From positions 30,628,001 to 30,692,000 of the forward strand of contig CM114273.1 in assembly GCA_050084515.1 (NCBI GenBank): 64,000 nt of DNA, read 5' to 3'. Every line of letters starts with the position of its first letter. Position 1 is the stretch's first letter. Source of the stretch: Blasia pusilla (taxonomy: Eukaryota; Marchantiophyta; Marchantiopsida; Blasiales). The notes below the pieces were generated by a model. It did not search any database. It was given only the letters and a program-made list of their open reading frames with translations, and was not told the DNA's origin. The position numbers and the translations under genes are program-made. Below are positions 22,111 to 35,920 of this stretch, piece after piece.

Positions 22111-24838
22111 GCAGAGGAGCTGGCATGGATGATAAAGGACAATTTGTATGCAAAGCATTTAGTGCTCTCAGTGGAAGAGCTCTTTGTAGAATTTTTGGAA
22201 TGTCCACTGAGGTTAGTGAACCAAAGTATGGTTGTCAACATCTTTTCCATTCCGCAAAGGACCAGGAAATACACAGCGATAATTTTTTTGGACCAAACGT
22301 GGGATTTATGCATTGAAGCCTGCGGATGCCAGTAGAGACTACATTGACTTTGATGCAACTTCATTTTTTTTTGTTCTTACTAGACTGCTGTAATTGCATT
22401 GAAAACGATTTGGTGCTGTGAAATTCATGGGAGTAAGGTTTTACTAGATCTGACTAAAAGCTGTTTTACAGCTTTGAGTCAGTTTCTTCAGTGATAAAGC
22501 AGATTGCTAGATTACGATTAAGAGGTATTACAGCAATCATTTCAAGTTTATGAACACATGTTACTAAAATACTATCTAATATTGTGAATGATTCAGTGAG
22601 GAGGAGACATTGGCCCTGGAGCCAATGGTATCCTATCAACGTATGCTGCTTCATAGACTTGCAGACCTTTTTGGGTAAGATGCAATCTCAATCATCTCTT
22701 TGTTTTACCAATAGCAAGTGTCTACTTCAGCATCTGAACCATTGGTGATCATTTTTCTTTTGCTGTTTGTGAGAACTTCTTTTCTCATCATTCTAGTGCA
22801 GGGTTGCTACAAAGCATATTCTTGTATCATTTTTCCCACTGTAGACCCATCTGTCCGATTGTACTGGTTAGTGGTCTTGACCAAAGTGTTGAAGCATATT
22901 TTTACAGACATCGAGTTCCAATTTCATTTGTGCGAACACGCAAGTGTGCTTGTCTAGTTCCGGTTCTATTTATTTGGTTACATTCATGATCAATTGTGAT
23001 TCAGGTTGAGTGTTTAACTAATTACTGAACAAATGATCAGAATCTGAATTAGGTCGGAGGCTATTGACACCTTAGTACAGCCTCTTATTCAAAGTTTCAC
23101 CTGAGTGCTTAAGCCCCTTCCTTACAGTTGCAAATTTTAACCACAGCTTGGCCCACGAATCTGTTGGTGAAGGAGATGAAAGACACCTTGTTGTGGAAAA
23201 GTCAGAGGACTCCTTGATGTACGTATGCTCAGACAACATCTACAGTCACTGTGAATGAATGAAAGTGATCTCTGACACTGACTATTTGGTTCACTAGTAG
23301 TCCTAAGCTGAACTCAGGGTGCTGTGCTTAACTGTGAATGGCTAGGTATTTAAGCTTTTGGTGTAGTTTATGGAAATAGTAGAGAACTTAATAGGATTGC
23401 TAAATGGATTAAAGAATCTTTTCTTGCTTGGTGACGACTCACTGAGACACTAGAACATTGTTTTTCAAATTGTTGCAGCCCTGCAGTGCTTGTGAGTGAT
23501 GTGCTGGACAACAGCAGTGATGGTGAAACACATAATCCTCAGTCTTCCCGACAGCTCTTGAGGCGCAATGCAGTTCCTTCAGGTTTGGGTCTTTGATACA
23601 TAGGATTTGATATGCTGACTGGTAGGACTCATCACCAATGTTAACTGCCATATCCACTGACTTCTTTGGAGAGGAAGTGTCCTGGATTGAACTCCTACTG
23701 AATTCCACTTCTTTCTCTTTGTTTTCTTTCAACATGAACATTTTGTGGCAGTAAACACCCTGGTCTGCTTTGAACTAGGTGAAGCAGTTCCAATAATTTT
23801 CAATATCAATGTAGACCACTGACAGATGTGTGAACTTCGATGCCTCTATTTTCCGACTACGTGAAAGTAAGAATGCCCTCTTGTGCATTGTGGATCTAGA
23901 TGGACTGGAAGGCACACCTGTGGTGAACTCTCCTGCTGTTTCTTTGGAAGAGAGACAGGCATCCTACTTGGCTGCGAGACACAGGATATTTTCTGAGACT
24001 TGGAAACATTCAGAAGAGAGTCCAAAGGAAGAAGGATGTATAAGGCCTCGCGCAGATCCTGTAGTTGCACGCAGAATGATTGCTCATGCTTTGGGCAAGG
24101 CTGAGCTGTTGTCTATCAGTAGCCCTTCAATGGATGTGATACCTCCTCAACATTTTGATGTGCCTTCAGCTGAAAGGAGGATAGACAAGGGCTGGATAGA
24201 AAACTCCCCTGTTGGGAAGATGGCTTCTTTTGAAGAGAGTAAAGAATCAATGCAACAGTCTTCAGTTAAAGCTGCCAAGCGGATCTTCGCCAATGCTCTT
24301 GGATTAACTCCTGGAGGCATTTCTCCCAGACCTGCTAATCGACATGTGTCCTGTAAATTAGGTGGGTGCCAATCAAAACATTAAACTGGTAGAGGAATTT
24401 GCTCCTCTGAGTTTCCTCCTTGTTCTCATTTATTGTCTCTTGTTGTTACTAGCAACTTTTCATCAGATATACTTCACAGTGTCTAGCTCCCTTGTGAAAT
24501 TTGGATTCTCAACTAGTTATGTTGTGGTATCTCTTGCAGGATCTGCCGCACAACCTTCTCAACTTGGTGAAAACCCCGTCTCAAGCAGTAGTGCACAGTG
24601 CCGCAAGCATGTGCCCATTGACCCCCTAGATCCTCATGGAGCTGCCTGTGAAGGTATCCTCAACAGTACCAAAGGTGTGAGTATGGCTCAAACAAAATCA
24701 ACAAGACTAGCAAGACCTGGTGTAGCAGCTTGCAGAATTTTTGCTCAAGCTCTAGGCCTGCCAGATCCCGGTTGTTGTTCATCAGAAATCAGTAGACCTG
24801 CTTCTATACATAGAAGTAGTTCTCTTGCCAGTGTTTAA
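22111..24838 (+). CDS. R3H-SUZ domain single-stranded nucleic-acid-binding protein (5' end unresolved)
   Basis: Exons read: 22111-22211 (AEELAWMIKDNLYAKHLVL), 22597-22674 (LALEPMVSYQRMLLHRLADLF), 23147-23218 (LAHESVGEGDERHLVVEK), 23479-23582 (IPAVLVSDVL ... RQLLRRNAVPS), about 23815-24361, and 24540-24838 (stop). Phases agree except between 23582 and about 23815, where a small exon or another splice site is missing from my model. The R3H motif is the R-MLL-H in YQRMLLH followed by HESVGEG. The SUZ domain is SLEERQASYLAARHRIFSE at about 23940. R3H and SUZ domains bind single-stranded nucleic acid and RNA, and plant proteins of this layout are thought to act in RNA metabolism. After the SUZ come three copies of an A-x-R-x-I-[FA]-A-x-ALG motif. 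It is transcribed towards the sugar transporter. Confidence 0.85.
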
Positions 24839-26804
24839 CTTTATCATTGGTTAAGAGGAAAGAAATTACCCTGCTGAGATTTAGGGTTGGTCACTGAGAT
24901 GCTGCGAGAAACCTCTTATTTCTCTGGAGGTTTGTCCGTTTTGCTTTGTAAAGGTACAAAAATTAGTGACGACGATGGAGGGCAGATGAGAATCTTCCAT
25001 ATTTGGTCATGGTGTAAAGATCAAGACAAAAGATCCGTTTGGGATTACTCCGAAAGGACCCATGGATATGGAGACCATGATGCTGTCAATCATCTGACAG
25101 AACTGAGAAGTGATTCATTATAAGATCATAGAAATCCTCTCAACTTTAGTCACACATAGACTTGACTTCACTTCAGTGACATTTTCATGAAAGTGGTCGC
25201 CTCTATGACATGATGCCACAACCTGGTCCTTGTATTTTATTTCTTGTCAGGGATGATTTTGTATATGTTAGATTTTCAACCAGATAAGATGACCAATCTA
25301 CATTTGGCCAGACGTTTCATCGATGTGAGTATGTTGTAATAAATGAAGTGGACATTCTTGACACCCTACCATCCAGCAATTAATAGCACCTAGAAAGCAT
25401 GTGATACGAAACTCAGCGGTAGGTACATATGTGTCACGGATCTGTATTATTGAACGTAGATGGGATCCCTCCAAAATATCTCTTTATGTGATACGGTTTT
25501 CCTGAAAATCTTTCTTTCCGTTTTGAAATATAATGGGCTTACCGGGGAATGTTTTCATGGGTGTGATGGGTATGAACGCAAAAATATTATTAGATTATAA
25601 GTTGACTATTTAAAATTATAGATTCTATTAGATGGTAGGTTTTCTTTAATTTTAGTACCCATTAACAATTGAAGAACTTTTAAGGGACAGGTGCCAACAA
25701 TGAAAGGACCTTAAAAGCAGTGGAAGGACAATGAAAGGACCTCCACTCTCATCCTCTTTTAATTGAGTAGATTTTGATATTGACGTGAGTGTGGGTTCAT
25801 GAAATTGCTTGTCGGACACGAGGATATGTCTCCCTAATAGAGAGAGTCGGGTCCCAACCAATTTGATGTGGTGAGGTGTTATAAAGAAGAGAACTGTCCG
25901 TTTTCATGCGACTTTCTTTCTCTTTCGGGCGTACATAATAAGGATTCAAGCATACAGGATTACAAATTTCTTTCTCTCTTATACACATACCCAGAAGCTG
26001 ACGCAACTGAGCTTGCGGATAGTTTATGTGTGGGGAATGAGAATCAATACCAGTTTGGACCGTTACTGCCATGGCGAAGCTTCCATTTTTATGAAGACAG
26101 TTTTACAGAAAGGCATTGTCCTATTGGAGAAATCCTCGAAGAACTGTCATAATCTCACAAGATGAATACTTAACAAGACATCCCCTTTGGTAGCATAGAT
26201 GCCATCCCAACATGTCTCCTAAACCATGTGGACATTACAGAGTGAGTAAATATACCAGGAGCACAGGTACACTAGCAACGCCCCACTTTCTCCAACTTTG
26301 GAAACCCTTTTAGCATCCTCCAAATCTCTGGTATATACCCGAATGGGACAGAGGTGGTGAACTCTTCCTAATCACTACATTGCTTGAAACGAAATGTTCA
26401 TAATTTGCAGATTTAAAACTCCATTTCAATAGGTAGCTAGGGACGTAAAACTGTACTTCATCACTTGAGATTACAAAACACCAACTTGATTAAAGGAGAC
26501 AACTTCCATCTCGGCAGAAATTCAATTCGTCATTCCCAATGCCCAAATCTTGGCAGTCACTTTATCATCGATTTTTCTACTTGGACATGATCTTCTACAA
26601 ATTTACAAGCTAACGAAACTATCCTTCATGCATGAAAGCTCCCTATCCTCTAGTTAAAGTGTTGTGGCGCTGACAACTGAATGGACATGTGCAGGAGATC
26701 CACGTGAACAATAGTGGTCTTTCCAGTTGACATAGAACTATGAGTTCTGACGCAATATTCTACACAGGTGCCAGCTGAGCTACAGCATACACACATACCG
26801 ATAT
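24839..26804. other. Intergenic region between convergent genes
   Basis: It holds the 3' untranslated regions of the R3H gene (+) and the transporter (-). A frame at 25868-26152 (94 aa) has no recognisable domain and overlaps another on the opposite strand; I do not call it a gene. Confidence 0.55.
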
Positions 26805-29800
26805 CTACTTTGACAGCTTTGCCTCGATCTGCTCGAGTGTTAAGCCTTTGGTCTCAGGTACAAGGAAGACAATGAAAAAGAGTGCACCTACCCCGATCAC
26901 TCCAAATAAGAAAAACGTTGCTGAAGCGCCCAGGAGATCCTGTCACAAGTTTGAACCAGCATTCATGTAAATCTCTCTACATTCATATTTGAAGTGGTCA
27001 CGCACGCTTTATCCATGAAAATAAGGGAATCCTGACTGATGGGTTCTCCATGCTCTCTTCAAAATTATTGCAGCCGGCACTCTTATGAGATGGAGACCAT
27101 ACCTGGATTGGGGCAAAGGCGAACGCAACCAGGGCATTGGAGCCAAAATTGATCAGAGTTGTCAAACTGAGGGCACGACCTCTAGTTCTCAAGGGAAACA
27201 CCTCAGACACCATCAGCCATGAAATGGGTCCAAATGAAACCTGAGAAGAAGCCATGGGAAAATAGTCTCAATTCTTCTTCTATTCAACTACTATATCTCA
27301 CAATGATATGTTCTACGGATTTTCCATGAGAAGATTGGTGAGATCCACAACTAGCGAAGAGGTTATTCCACAATAATTAAGTGCAAGAAACTTGTGGTCC
27401 TACAATGTAACCAACAGAGGATGAGAGAAGTCCTAATCACCTGATAAGATCCAACATACAATAACAATGCACCTACTGCCAAAAATGGGATTCCCGAGGC
27501 AAACGAGTAGTATGAAGCCAAAAGCATCAAGCTGGCCACCTGAACAAGGAAAAAGATCGAAGTGAGTATAACACCGAAGCAGTGGAAGGCTTTCAAATGT
27601 TCATTGCCGCTGGACTACTTGAAAAAAACCACAGCATAATCTTTCTAAAGATCACCTCTGCTAAGATCCTGGATCAGAGAAAAACTCTTACAATTCCAGT
27701 GACACCCGCAATCAGCAAAGGTCTTCTTCCCAGCTTGTCAACATAAAGAACAGCTACACAAGTCATCAGCAGCTGCAAGGCAAAAGCATATCTTAGTTTG
27801 AGAACAAGACATTGCAGCTTTGAGACCATTCTGGACACATCTAGCACTTGTGGGGTTCAAGATGATGTATAAGAGAATAGTAATACTAACCAGTCTAGAA
27901 TCCAATTTGAATTTTTCTCATCAAATAAATGTGCTGAGAATGTACTACATTCCAAAACACAAGACATATATACTACACAACATAAATCAGCCAGTATCTA
28001 TTTGAGTAGGCGTTAATTACAATTGCTTTAAGCCTGACCTGGTACAACAGGTCAAGTTTTACGCAATGGTTGTCGCTAATGTCTTAGCTGTTAATAGCGA
28101 ACTGATATTTGTTCCACTTACAGTAGCCTCAGCTAAGATCTGTTCGAAACTTGACACAAATATTTTGGGGGCAATTAGCTTATCCAACGAATGTAGTCCC
28201 CTTCTAGAAACGCATTGAGGTTCAATGTATAGGGTCCCCTCCATCAATTTTAAACCTCCAGCACCCCCTCTTGTGGGAGACTCTAGCTACTCCCATTGTA
28301 ACTTCTTGAATATTTCTTGTGGGTTGTTGCCCTACTAGATTATTGTACCCATTCCGGAACCCTCCCTTCCATTTGAAAGCTCTTGCCGCTCGTCTTGGTT
28401 GAGGAATAGAACTGTCCAGGCATATTCCCTCTGATCATCATCGCTCACCTCCTTTGGTGCTTTACTTGCTACAACTGAACTCTTGTTATGACCACACTTG
28501 TCCCCGGATTTGGTGGAATGATTTGAGAGTGTATATTTGTTTACTGGGAAGTTGCTTGGGTACAACTGTGTGGGGACCTGATCTAGACAAGGCCTCCAGT
28601 TTCCATCTCTTGCTGGAATTTTCTACTGTTGAGAACTGTGTAGAGTGGAGCTTCCTTACTTTTGAAAACGTTCTAGTTCCTCATTTCTCTCACGTTTTGA
28701 TCACAGTAACGTCCAGGATAAATCAAATCTTCAAAACAAATCTACTGATGAGTATATGCACCTTGAAAACACCCAGAATAACTGATACTTGTGTTGCATC
28801 TGCTGCAGCTGAGAAACCAGCACTCTGACACAGACCACAAAATCCTTTTCAGTTTTGAAATAACAAGATTCACAAACAGTTCTATCACGACTTCAAATTA
28901 TCTCTGGCAGCCTGAATTTCTGGATTGGTACGTTTGTACCCTGCATTCATAAGCAAGATAGTTCCATGTTTACCCGTTAGTCACAATGCAGTTAATTGTT
29001 AACTTATTTATTAGACTACAAGTAGTAGGGTTCCCAAACGAAGGTCAATTCAGGGCCAGTATATCTAGGTCTAATTCTTGTTATCAAGCCAGTATAAATA
29101 TGGCTTACAGTCTCAGCCATCCCTACATCATTTTTGTATCTTTAGCTTTCTCTAAGCAACAGACTAGCTCTCAAGTTCTTTGAGCTCCTCTTGTTCTTAT
29201 TATCCCCAGGTCGTTAGTGAGAACCCTTGTGGTCAACTCCTCTTGCTGTTATACTCGTTTTCAAACAACTCCAGGGCATCAAGAACCCTGTCTAGATCTC
29301 AATATCCGTCTCTTTTCCATCTACCACTACTTCCACTATCAACATGAAGATTTCAAACCAATTCCAACAATAGGCGCCCATAGTTGGAATTGAACCCACC
29401 TTGAACCCCATCCAGTCAGAAGAGTTGAATTAATATAGCAAGCCAAATACCTGCAAGATTTGAGCCGCATAATAAAGTACACTCGGTTGCCCCGTCACCT
29501 GCAGCAACAGGAAAACGTCATATTTCTTCTCAAGAAAGAACATCAGGAAGATTAATTTTCCCCAATAATGTTCGCAGTGTACATGTGAAAACTTCTCAAC
29601 TTTTGAAACCAAGACTTTTGGAACGTATGTAGCTGATGATCACAGGTTCCTCACTATACTATAGGGACAATCAAAAGCACCTGTTGCAGGAAGACAAGAC
29701 CTCCGCCAATCAATAGGGCCTTTCGATTTAAATTGCCTTGAAAAAGTTCCTTGAAAGTGATCTCTTCTTGGCCTCCGACACTGGCATCCACAGATGTATA

Positions 29801-32800
29801 GGTCTCTTCCAACTCTTCTTCAATCTCTGTCTGACTAATTCGTCCTCCCCTTAACCTGCTAAGAGCACCCAGGGCCTTCTCTTTTGCCTCTGCCACAATG
29901 CTTTTACCTTGAACTGCTCGGAGAAGTAACCACCGAGGTGAGGGTGGCAACCAAAACATTCCTATACCCATGACAGCTGCTACCGGAATTGCAGCACCAT
30001 ACATGAGTCGCCACCCTCCCACTACCCCAATCTCTATACTTCCCACAAAGTAACCAAGCTGAAAGTACAAGTTTGTAAACAGAGAAACAAATGGATCAGT
30101 ACAGTCCTAAATTAAATACAAGATGCACAAACATGATGTGGCTTCGACCAGGGAAAGCTAATAATATTTTCATGATCCAGACCAAAGAAAACCAAACTTG
30201 TTCCTGAGAAATCAATAAATGAAGTGATTCATAGTCCACGAGATCCAGATAGGCTCCTCATGGCACTTTGATTTGCAAAGTGTACACCAATTTAAACGGG
30301 ACAGAGCAAAACTGAAAGAGAAAGAGATGCCCAAACATAAATGAAAAAGTAGTGGACTTACCAAAATCCCCAGAACAATGAAAGCTTCCTTCAAGGAGAC
30401 CATTGTACCACGAATCGCACTTGGAGAAGTTTCTGAGATGTAACATGGAGCTGCGTGCATGGCCTGCAAGAGTGACAGTCCTGAGAAAGGTCTTTATGTC
30501 CAACAATCATGTGCGTTTTGGAACTCCAACAAGAGGTTGATCCAATAGTGTCAAGTAATATAAGGACAGAATGCAATGCAGAACTCTAAAAGGAGTAGAA
30601 CTATACCAGTCCAATGCTCACTCCATACACAAAGCGCCCTGTGATAAGTAGACCAAGGTTTGGTGCAAGGGAAGTCACGGCAGCTCCCAGTGCATATATG
30701 ACTGAAGCAAGAATTAGCTCCTTGCGTCTACCTTGAGAATGTCCAAGATCGCCGACAGTGAGGGAATCAATTCAACATGCATGAGGAAGTATGATTATGT
30801 CGTAGGGTAATCGTAAAAGCTTGCCCAGCAGACAGCTAAAGACCCACTACTGTCAAGAAACTGAATCTGGAGCCCCCTATTTTGAGGTAAACAAAATCGG
30901 ATGTCTAGAACCATTCTAATGAGATGTTCCAGGTTAAAACCATTTTGCTGGATCCTAATGATATACACCATATATTTCGAAAACTGGGTAACCACTACAA
31001 GCAACATTCATTCAGGCACAAGGACTGACATTTCATTGAGAAATGGGTCCTAAGCTAAATCCTCAGAAAGCAAGTGCGTTCTGCTAACTACCCAGATAAT
31101 ATAGGAACAGAATGCCCATCTAGCACATCCAACTCGTGAAATTTTAGCAACTGTAAAAGCACAAGAGAGTACCTAGTGCATCAGCAACATTGAAAGCAAG
31201 GATGGAACCCAACAGAGCACCATAAAGTGATCCACTTATCTGTTCAACCAGAAAGCAGGAATCGTGGTCAGGAAGACACATGAAGTAAAAGCATAGACAA
31301 ACTTTTCCATCTTGGTCACACAACTCTCACCCTGTAATCTGAAATACAATATTGATTATCCTCATTTCACTACTCATGAATTACACTCTTCTACCTTTCA
31401 TGCACTAAACAAACTGATACCAAGGCAATGCACAGTGCAAATAGACTATGCGGAGGATAAAGACTGATAAGCTCACCACAAGACCAGTCTCAATTGAGGT
31501 CAACTGGTACCAAGTCGTACCACTCAGCTCCGGTGACTGCAGCTCAAATCAAAGCAAGAAACAAGTTCAATATGCAGATTGGGGGGCGGATGACTTTAAA
31601 ACTATAATGACAATCAAAGCTTGGCTTGGAGAAAATCTTGACAAACATCCATCAAGTATAAACCGAAGATCTCAGCAACTCGTCTGCTATGCAAACTTCA
31701 AATTCTTGAAACGATGGAAGACTACTAGATTCAAAAGGTTTCACATCTTACAGCTAGAGAGAGAGCAGCCCCTGATGTAGCACCAATATCATAACCAAAC
31801 AATAATCCCCCAATCGCCGGGAATAAAAACCTACATGAACCAATTCACATACCAATAGTTAGGCAATCTAAGGTGCATATTGTTTGCGCACCACTCAAGT
31901 ATCAGCATGCTCTAGATCAACCCGAGAGAAATAGCCTCATGGGGGTAATATTAGCAGCACATACAATATCCTAAAGCGACGAACTGACGTGGTCAAGGAC
32001 TTACGGAAATATGACTGCGCTGTATTCATAGGGCTTGATTACAGAACCTTGCTCATCGTTTGAAAGAAGTGACTCCGTTACCCCATCACTCTCACTGTCC
32101 ACCAGATCTCTCTTGACCTGTAATCGATTCGAAGTTGCTGTATACTTTCAGTAATTTTCCAGCGCACATCTCACAAGTTCAGGACCAACTGAGGCACTGG
32201 CCATGAAATTAGATTAGCAGCAACGAATGACCCACTATACAACCTTTTTCCTGCAGATGTAGAAGGATTCACACCCTCTGAGAGCACAAGCATGTTGCTC
32301 TAGCTCGGGGATTGATCTTCAGACGGCCACTAAATTCTAATTTGGGAGTCTTGGTGGTACAATTCTTGATCTTCTGGCCTCAAGATTCTACTGTTCTGTG
32401 TAGTGCTTTAGATGTCTCCAGCTGAGGCGTGACTGATAGTCCGCATACTGGTGATCTAACAAAAGACGGAACTGGGAAACGCTGACAGCATCAGATTGTG
32501 AAGGTTACCTTCTATCAGGTCCACCAAATCAACCACTTCACTGACGCTCCATGTGATGATGCAGATATGTGAAGAAGGTGGATTCCTTCGCTCAATTTTT
32601 TTCAGAATTCTTAAAGTGAGGATAGTTCTTTAGGTCTTTACAAAATCCACAGCATCTGTAAATTGTGAGTGAGCTCCACAAGTCGAATTCACAGAAAGTT
32701 CTATGGATAATATGTCCGTCATTTGCGTAAGATTCCTACTTCGCCAAAACTTTTCACGTCAGGAAAATGTCCACTTCATAGACGGCAATAAGGCGCGAAG

Positions 32801-33604
32801 CGTAAGCTTAGGTGTTGCTCAATCACTCACAGCAATATATGCGGCGAAATGGGACGGGAGAACTTTCAGGGCTGAGTTTCAGCGTGCTTCATGAAAATGG
32901 ATGCAAGTAGCGTTTAGAGTAGTGCTTCGACACCAAGTGGAATTCATAGCAATGAAACTGAGCTGCAGTTTTCTGCATGCTAAGGCTAGAGGCGATTTTC
33001 AGAGCCAGTGAACTATCAGTAGTTCTCTCATTGGTTCACCTCAGATTTCGGTGATCGAAAGCTTTAGAACTGGATCCACAAACGTCTCACCCGGAGCTCA
33101 ACTCGATACGATCCAATTCCGTATTCGCTCGACAAAGTCGTACGTGTTGTTGCGTGTAATTTTGGTTTCTGGTAACTTACAATTTCTCAAATTCCGCTTT
33201 CCAGCTCAAAGATATACACCTCTATAATACTGCGTACTTGACCTCCACCCTACCAGCCCAATTCTCATGGGACATAGACAATGGTGCACAATACCTCAGC
33301 CCCACCACGCAAATGTTCTCTGCTTGGGAGAACCTCCTAACTAATTCAGCAGAAGGTAAATTACCTTGCCCACGAATTTTCGGTCGTTGAAGATGGACCA
33401 CTGAGACTTGGGCGGGCGAGAACCGAAATCCTCCGAGTTCTGGAAATTCGCCATCGGCACAAAATCTCTGCGCGCCTCGTACATGCGCCGTGTGAGCCCT
33501 GATACGAGCCGTCTGCCGGTCCGGTGAACATGCGACCTTCTGCGCGATGGCGTCTCCTTAAGTCCCACTACTAGCGGAAGACCCACGACGGCAGCAGATG
33601 CCAT
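26805..33604 (-). CDS. Plastid sugar transporter of the major facilitator superfamily (D-xylose-proton symporter-like 3 type)
   Basis: Fourteen exons with matching GT-AG sites and phases give 575 aa: 33604-33365, 32117-32005, 31830-31752, 31536-31477, 31239-31173, 30731-30607, 30463-30362, 30058-29681, 29498-29451, 28824-28762, 27772-27692, 27539-27441, 27240-27103, 26939-26805. The first about 80 residues are Arg/Ser-rich and look like a transit peptide. Sugar-porter signatures are GLLFGYDIGATSG (first helix), ADALGRRKE at about 184-192, PPSPRW at 300-305, QQVTGQPSVLYY (sugar-binding helix 7) at about 387-398, KLGRRPLL at about 438-445, PLRTRGR at about 501-507 and PETKG at 559-563. It closely resembles, from memory, the Arabidopsis chloroplastic protein At5g59250. 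It probably moves a sugar with protons across the plastid envelope; the substrate is not shown by sequence. No breaks are seen. Confidence 0.95.
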
Positions 33605-34360
33605 GGCCGCTGTTCCCCTCTTGATGTGGAGCTTCTTCTCACCGCCTCTCTCCTACGATCCACTCTGTAGCGTCACGTCTTTCTTTCGCTCCCGGTCTCC
33701 GTGGCCCCCTGCCACTCCAGCACTCCCCAGCTTCACCTACTGCGCTCGCGCTCGTGGTGGCAGTGTGGCCAAACAATCGGAACCGCAGCAAGTGAAATCG
33801 AGCGCTGAATCCGCAGTTCCGCACCAGCAGCGCAACTGCGGATTCAGCGCGGAAGCGGAAGCGGTTGAGAGAGCGACGGAAGAACGGCAGTGACGCAGTA
33901 CGCTCGCGCATCCGGAGCAATTCGCCACGCCGATTCGTCGTCGCCGTGCGAGGAGTAGCGTACGCCGTACGGATGAAGCCTGCGACGGCAGCGGAATCCG
34001 CACGTGCGCGTGCGCGACCCGGCCCGAGGACTGGGGAGGGAGGCCCTAGCGAAGAAGGCGAGCCGCTCACTCCATTGTCGGGGGACGTAACATGAGGAGG
34101 GGGAGGAAGAGCCCTGAGCGGACCCCGGTGTCTGGATCCTCGTCCGCCGTGAGACTCAGCCGATCCGACGACTGCATTTCACGTGCGACCGCTTGCCACC
34201 GTTCTTACATGTCCCCGAGATCGCGATCCGCGAGCCCACCTTCGACCCTGAACCCACCGGAGCTTCCTCCGGATCCCGGACGGAATAATCTCACGGTGCC
34301 GGTCAAAGCTTCCCGTAGGACGTCACTATCCGTTCTCCTCACTTGGACGCGTTAATATAT
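33605..34360. promoter_or_regulatory. CpG-rich upstream region of the transporter, with a 17-bp perfect hairpin
   Basis: The region upstream of the transporter start is markedly GC- and CpG-rich up to about 34.35 kb, then drops to AT-rich. A perfect inverted repeat has arms at 33802-33818 and 33834-33850 (GCGCTGAATCCGCAGTT and its complement) with a 15-base loop. Long frames on both strands here are a by-product of high GC. It is likely promoter and 5' untranslated sequence. Confidence 0.55.
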
Positions 34361-35920
34361 GCATATTCGATACTCCGAGTAGAAGGTTTCGATAAGAAGC
34401 GGGTGATAGGAAAGTCTATTCGATTTTTTTTAGTTAAATGAGTCATGAAAATCATAATTTGTAAAAAATAGAAAATGGGGTAATTTTATTGACTAGATTC
34501 ACCTAATATCGTCAATAGGGAGACAGACAAAGGGGAAGAAATTCATGTGGGAGGAGGTTATGAGTGGCAAATTGTAATTGGATAGGTTGTATGAAGATGC
34601 AATAAATACAAGGAAAGACACATAGGAGAGCTCTATTGATTCAATTGTAAGGATTTCAACCAACCAACCCAATTCAACTTGGAGGCGCCCCATGGTGATT
34701 CATTCAAAAATCATAATTGATTCATTAGTACACGTTGAAGCATAACATCCTCCCATACTCAAAGTGGGTCATCCGTACGGCGCTCCCCAATCTACGATCA
34801 TAGTCTGGGGAGTTTTTTCACGAGAATCGGTACATTGCTGGTGTTTCATAGTCCGCATTGCTAAATTCGGATTTCCATCCGGCTTTTCAGATACTGTTAC
34901 AAAGAAACCCCCCCCCTCCTAACCCTGCCACTTTTTGCCGACGAATTTTAAATGAATCGGAAATTCCTGATTTTAGCCTGCCACGATTACTCATAACCCC
35001 GGATCTCCCCGTTCATTGTATACGATGGAAGGCACAAATCTACCTTTTTGTGCTTTTCTTTTTTAGCGATAATAATGGAAAGGACAAATATTTTATCCTC
35101 TTCTTCACCTACAATCTATGGCTAAATTTACTCAACCATAGGGAATGTTTAGGATATTAATTTGTGATGATATTAAACAAATTGTCTTGACTTTGAATTC
35201 TAAACCTATGGGATATTTATATCTTTTTATGATATGAAAAGTATGACCTTTAAGTTAATAAATCCAAAATACATTTTATTGTAAGAGAAAACTTCATAAG
35301 AAGACAAAGAAACGGCAACAACATCTAGGTAAGGGAAGGATCCAATTTTTTTAAAGGAATGTAAAAAGAAATGGCAACAAGTCAACACAAATACCAAGTT
35401 AGTGTGCTACACGATTAATGGCTTAAGACAAATCTGACATGAACACTAGTGGTTGGTCAAAAGATAATTAACAACAAGGTGAATGGCCCCCAACCGTTCC
35501 AGTTAAGCATATCAAGATTGTAAAGGTCATGGTCCCATGAAATGTTTGTCCTTGTGACACTCCCCATTATGGTTGCTAGTCTTTGCCTTGATAGTCTACC
35601 TTGTAGACTTTCACTTTATGATTCAATAAGATGGATTCACACATTCGCCTATGGATCCCATTGTCATACACATCCTTATTCGGTGACATTATTGTGGCAT
35701 ATGCATACTCTCCATACAACATCTCCAACAATCCTACTTCCCACAAGGCATGACTCTAACTTTGAATTGAGGCTCTCTCCATGTCGAAATACTTGGAGGG
35801 TCGACTAAAGATTGGCATATCACTCTCTAAATCTATTTGTCTTGCTTCTTGTCAACAACCTATGGAGGAAATGTTCCCATACATAGAATCTGATGTGATG
35901 TAAGGAATATTGCTTGCATC
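34361..35920. other. AT-rich spacer, no supported gene
   Basis: No recognisable coding sequence. The right end grades into the minus-strand gypsy relic, whose downstream part (before RT) may be eroded here. Confidence 0.5.

Noticed and set aside
24887-25123. 78-aa open frame after the R3H gene
   Set aside because: Located in the likely 3' untranslated region; no domain.
28454-28828. Plus-strand 124-aa open frame
   Set aside because: It overlaps exon 10 and intron sequence of the intact minus-strand transporter.
33603-34355. Several long open frames on both strands upstream of the sugar transporter
   Set aside because: High GC content makes stops rare; the Arg/Ser/Pro-rich composition without domains fits chance frames in a CpG-rich promoter.
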